A stretch of DNA of 64,000 nucleotides, taken from Arthrobacter sp. PM3. GTDB taxonomy: Bacteria; Actinomycetota; Actinomycetes; Actinomycetales; Micrococcaceae. Of the stretch, positions 61,203-64,000 are shown in pieces; position 1 is the first letter of the stretch, and every line of letters begins with the position of its first letter. Both the position numbers and the translations under genes were made by a program. Under the pieces are notes generated by a model. The model did not search any database. It was not told the DNA's origin and saw nothing but the letters and a program-made list of their open reading frames with translations. Where the stretch lies: assembly GCF_003352915.1 (NCBI RefSeq), contig NZ_CP022314.1:238993-302992 (forward strand), read 5' to 3'.

Positions 61203-63677
61203 ATGAGCACTGTGCACGGAGGGCCGTCCGCCCAGGACGGCCCTCCGGTCCTGCCCGCCACCGGCGCCCCCGGCCCTGCCGCCGGTGCCGGCGGCCCGGC
61301 GTCGTCCGTGGCGGTCAGCCGGGAGCCGGCCCCGGTGCGGGCCGCCGGCGTCGAACTGATCGGCGAGGCGAAGGGGTCCGGCTACAAGGAGGCCCCCTCG
61401 CTGGTGCGCCGCGCCGACGGCCAGACCATCCAGCTCACCCGCCTGCTCTACCTGGTGCTCGAGGCCGTCGACGGCCGGCGCGGCCCGGAAGAAATCGCGG
61501 ACCGCGTCACCAGCGGTTTCGGCCGCCTGGTGAATGCAGAGAATGTCCGGACCCTGATCGATTCCCAGCTCCTGCCCCTCGGACTCCTCCGGCTGGCGGA
61601 CGGCTCCGAGCCCGCGGTGAAGAAATCCAATCCGCTGCTGGGAATGCGCTTCCGCTACTCGGTGACCGATCCGGAGCGCACCCGCAAGCTCACGGCACCG
61701 TTCGCCGCGCTGTTCAATCCGCTGCTTGTCGTGGCCGTGACCGCGGCCTTCCTGGCCACGTGCTGGTGGGTGCTTATGGTCAAGGGGCTGGCATCTGCCA
61801 CGCATGAAGCGTTCGCCAACCCGGGCCTGGTGCTCCTGATCCTCGTGGTCACGGTCTTCTCCGCCGGGTTTCATGAGTTCGGGCACGCCGCGGCCGCCCG
61901 CCGAGGCGGGGCCACCCCCGGCGCCATGGGCACCGGGCTGTACCTGATGTGGCCGGCCTTCTACACCGACGTCACCGACTCCTACCGGCTGGGACGCGGC
62001 GGCCGGCTCCGCACCGACCTCGGCGGACTGTACTTCAACGCCATCGTGGCGGTCGCGATAATGGGCATTTGGTGGGCCACGGGCTTCGACGCCCTGCTGC
62101 TGGTGGTGGTCACGCAGATCCTGCAGATGGTCCGGCAACTGCTGCCCATGGTCCGTTTCGACGGCTATCACATCCTGGCCGACGCCACCGGCGTCCCGGA
62201 CCTGTTCCAGCGCATCAAACCCACCCTGCTGGCCCTGGTTCCGTGGCGCAGGACAGACCCCGAGGCCCAGTTGCTCAAACCCTGGGCCCGGGCCGTCGTC
62301 ACCATCTGGGTGCTGGTCACCGTGCCCCTGCTGGTCTTCAGCATGGCGACGATGGTGCTGACCCTGCCGCGCATCCTGGGCACCGCCTGGGACAACGGCG
62401 TGCGCCAGCAGGCGATGCTCTCCCACAGCATCTCCACCGGAAACATCGCCGACGCTGCCGTCCGGGTGATCGCGATCGCCTGCCTCGCCTTGCCGGTGCT
62501 GGGCATCTTTTACATTCTGCTGCGGCTGGTCCGCCAGCTGGTCACAGGGCTGTGGCAGAAGACCCGCGGCAACGCCCTGCGGCGGGCCACCGCAATCGCG
62601 GCCATCGCCGCCGTCGCGGCCGGTCTCGCTTGGGCCTGGTGGCCCGGCGGCGACACCTACCGCCCGGTCCAGCCCTACGAGCGCGGCACCCTGTCCGACG
62701 TCACCACGGCGGTCTTCCCGGCAACCGCCGCTGGCAGGATAGCCGAGGGGCAGTCGGGAAAGACGGTTGTCCTGTGGCCGCAGGGAGCCCGCACGCCCAC
62801 CCGCGACGAACCGCAGCTGAGCATGGTCCTGGTCCCGCGGCAGTCCGGCACCACCGGCCCGGCCGGCGTCGCGGCGCCGGCGGCCCCCTCCTGGGTCTTC
62901 CCGTTCGACAAGCCGGCAGGTCCCGACGACGACGGCAACCAGTCGCTCGCGGTCAACACGACGGACGGTTCCGTGGTCTACGACGTCGCCTTCGCGTTGG
63001 TCTGGGCCGACGACGGCGACCCCGTGGACACGAAGAATGAGGCCTACGCCTTCGCCAGCTGTAAGGACTGCGCAGCTGTCGCCGTGGGGTTCCAGGTGGT
63101 CCTGATCGTGGGCCAGACCGATGTGATTGTGCCGGAAAACCTCTCCGCTTCCGCCAACTACAACTGCGTCCGGTGCCTGACCTACGCCCTGGCGAGCCAG
63201 CTGGTCCTTACCCTTGACGGCCCCCTTAGCAGCGACGGCATGGCCAGGCTGGACGCCCTGTGGCAGGAGATCGCCGCGTACGGCCGGGACCTGCACAACC
63301 GGCCGCTTTCGGAAATCCAGGACCGGCTCACGGCGTACAAGGAACAGATCATGGAGGTCATCAAGGCCGATCCCAACGCCACCCCGGCGGGGTCCGGTAC
63401 ACCGGCCGCGCCCACAACGGCTTCCCCGGGGGCCACCGGGACCGCCTCGCCCGCGGCGACGGCGCCGGGCGCGCCAGGAGACGCCTCGGTGACGGCGACG
63501 AGCGGCACCGGCCCGGCCGTCTCACCTGGTGCAACCGTGGCACCGGCGCCGGACGCCACGTCCGCGCCCACTCCCACAACCGCCCCCGAGCCCAGCCGGT
63601 CCGCCGGGGCTGCCGGCGGGTCTGCTCCGGCCACGACGGCGGCTGCTGCAACGGCCACACCCGTGCCCACGCCGTAG
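61203..63677 (+). CDS. M50-family membrane metalloprotease with PqqD/RRE-like N-terminal domain
   Basis: An 824-residue membrane protein. Residues ~60-130 (IQLTRLLYLVLEAVDGRRGPEEIADRV, then LLPLGLLRL) look like a PqqD/RiPP-recognition-type domain. About six or more helices follow; the zinc site is HEFGH at 224-228 with Asp320 in FDGYHILAD, the M50 signature. After the last helix (~480-495) comes a soluble part with two Cys pairs, CKDC (620-623) and CVRC (655-658), and then a ~95-residue Ala/Pro/Thr tail. Related proteins are the putative peptide zinc metalloproteases. Translation is likely coupled to the gene 7 bp upstream. The substrate is unknown. Confidence 0.8.
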   Translation: MSTVHGGPSAQDGPPVLPATGAPGPAAGAGGPASSVAVSREPAPVRAAGVELIGEAKGSGYKEAPSLVRRADGQTIQLTRLLYLVLEAVDGRRGPEEIADRVTSGFGRLVNAENVRTLIDSQLLPLGLLRLADGSEPAVKKSNPLLGMRFRYSVTDPERTRKLTAPFAALFNPLLVVAVTAAFLATCWWVLMVKGLASATHEAFANPGLVLLILVVTVFSAGFHEFGHAAAARRGGATPGAMGTGLYLMWPAFYTDVTDSYRLGRGGRLRTDLGGLYFNAIVAVAIMGIWWATGFDALLLVVVTQILQMVRQLLPMVRFDGYHILADATGVPDLFQRIKPTLLALVPWRRTDPEAQLLKPWARAVVTIWVLVTVPLLVFSMATMVLTLPRILGTAWDNGVRQQAMLSHSISTGNIADAAVRVIAIACLALPVLGIFYILLRLVRQLVTGLWQKTRGNALRRATAIAAIAAVAAGLAWAWWPGGDTYRPVQPYERGTLSDVTTAVFPATAAGRIAEGQSGKTVVLWPQGARTPTRDEPQLSMVLVPRQSGTTGPAGVAAPAAPSWVFPFDKPAGPDDDGNQSLAVNTTDGSVVYDVAFALVWADDGDPVDTKNEAYAFASCKDCAAVAVGFQVVLIVGQTDVIVPENLSASANYNCVRCLTYALASQLVLTLDGPLSSDGMARLDALWQEIAAYGRDLHNRPLSEIQDRLTAYKEQIMEVIKADPNATPAGSGTPAAPTTASPGATGTASPAATAPGAPGDASVTATSGTGPAVSPGATVAPAPDATSAPTPTTAPEPSRSAGAAGGSAPATTAAAATATPVPTP

Positions 63678-63740
63678 CCACTGGCCAGAAACAGCCGCTA
63701 ACTGTACTCGGCCAGGACTTTGGTTACACGTTGAAAGGGT

Positions 63741-63794
63741 GAAGACCTCTTAGGTTGGTGGTTACCACACACACCGAACGACTAAGAGGTCTTC
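63741..63794 (+). promoter_or_regulatory. Hairpin covering the transposase ribosome-binding site
   Basis: GAAGACCTCTTAG (63741-63753) and CTAAGAGGTCTTC (63782-63794) form a perfect 13-bp inverted repeat, and the second arm contains the AAGAGG ribosome-binding site and ends one base before the ATG. Read-through transcripts from outside would fold and block translation, a known way to keep transposase expression low. Confidence 0.65.
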
Positions 63795-64000
63795 ATGGTC
63801 CACCGTAATGCCCGTCTGACTCCTGCCGGTAGAAGCATCCTTGTCCAGCGTGTTCTGGACGGCCGTCCAGTGGCCCATGCGGCGAAGGAAATGGGTGTTT
63901 CCCGCGCCTGCGCCCACCGGTGGCTCAAACGCTATGTCGAACACGGCTGGGACGGGATGGAGGACCGATCTTCACGCCCACATTCGTGCCCGCATGCCAC
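63795..64000 (+). CDS. IS481-family transposase, N-terminal part (3' end outside window)
   Basis: An open frame running off the window's right edge, 68 codons present. It starts MVHRNARLTPAGRSILVQRV and continues with the HTH region VAHAAKEMGVSRACAHRWLKRY, then RSSRPHSCPHA, the classic N-terminus of IS481 transposases. The DDE catalytic core would follow outside the window. AAGAGG lies upstream of the ATG within a hairpin. It suggests recent insertion behind the M50 gene (117 bp). Confidence 0.88.
   Translation, partial: MVHRNARLTPAGRSILVQRVLDGRPVAHAAKEMGVSRACAHRWLKRYVEHGWDGMEDRSSRPHSCPHA

Larger units (their letters stand above)
63703..64000 (+). mobile_element. Left end of an IS481-family insertion sequence (cut by window end)
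   Basis: The transposase reading frame at 63795 begins at a typical distance from an IS left end. A TGT at 63703 (TGTACTCGGCCAGGACTTTG) is a plausible first base, because IS481 elements start with TGT, but the exact end cannot be fixed without the right end or a second copy. Confidence 0.6.

Noticed and set aside
61131..63296. 721-codon open frame opposite the M50 gene
   Set aside because: Composition dominated by Gly/Arg/Asp/Gln; the M50 frame has membrane helices and the zinc site.

Overview
The window is a stretch of chromosome from a high-GC Gram-positive bacterium, most likely an Arthrobacter/Pseudarthrobacter-type member of the Micrococcaceae. Evidence for this: very GC-rich third codon positions, many GTG/TTG starts and 4-bp start/stop overlaps, menaquinone genes next to a geranylgeranyl-reductase homologue, an iron-sulfur APS-reductase-type CysH with a ferredoxin-type sulfite reductase, GAF-ANTAR and LytR-CpsA-Psr proteins, and an IS481-type insertion sequence. 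No rRNA, tRNA or CRISPR was seen.

Layout. 1-2.9 kb: end of a P-type ATPase, two small membrane proteins, a type IB topoisomerase. 3.0-16.0 kb: a sulfur-assimilation region, mostly on the minus strand: ferredoxin-NADP reductase (fprA), siroheme synthase (cysG), an SsuABC-type transporter, cysN-cysD-cysH-sir as an overlapping operon, and a sirohydrochlorin chelatase. Together these import a sulfur source, activate sulfate, reduce it to sulfide and make the siroheme that Sir needs. Three of their promoters share one architecture and start transcription at an ATG. 16.1-18.2 kb: a TRIC-type channel, a SUKH-like protein and an orphan AbiEi/DUF559 gene. 18.5-34.2 kb: menaquinone synthesis (polyprenyl synthetase, reductase, menG, menF, menD, menC) interrupted by an amino-acid ABC transporter, a decayed second AbiEi/DUF559 gene, argS and phoX. 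34.5-46.1 kb: PAP2 phosphatase, MFS exporter, GAF-ANTAR regulator, EspI-like MinD ATPase, metallo-beta-lactamase-fold hydrolase, TMEM175-like channel, a branched-chain 2-oxoacid dehydrogenase operon with a divergent Lrp regulator, and galU. 46.2-51.1 kb: phenylacetyl-CoA epoxidase genes paaABCDE plus an enoyl-CoA hydratase. 51.3-54.7 kb: PEP synthase with its regulatory kinase/phosphatase. 55.4-59.9 kb: two LCP cell-wall ligases and an S9 peptidase. 60.4-63.7 kb: a duplicated Ala/Asn-rich protein coupled to a membrane M50 protease with a PqqD-like N-terminal domain. The right edge is the beginning of an IS481-family element.

The most unusual structure lies between the genes. Several families of palindromes (48-102 bp) are scattered in intergenic gaps, and both AbiEi/DUF559 genes (one intact, one decayed) are bracketed by a pair of palindromes, each gene by its own family. 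This suggests a self-contained gene-plus-palindrome unit, possibly an undescribed REP-like or selfish element. Three loci also carry direct repeats with a common period of about 32 bp. The other candidate new system is the M50/PqqD-like protease with its repeat-protein partner.
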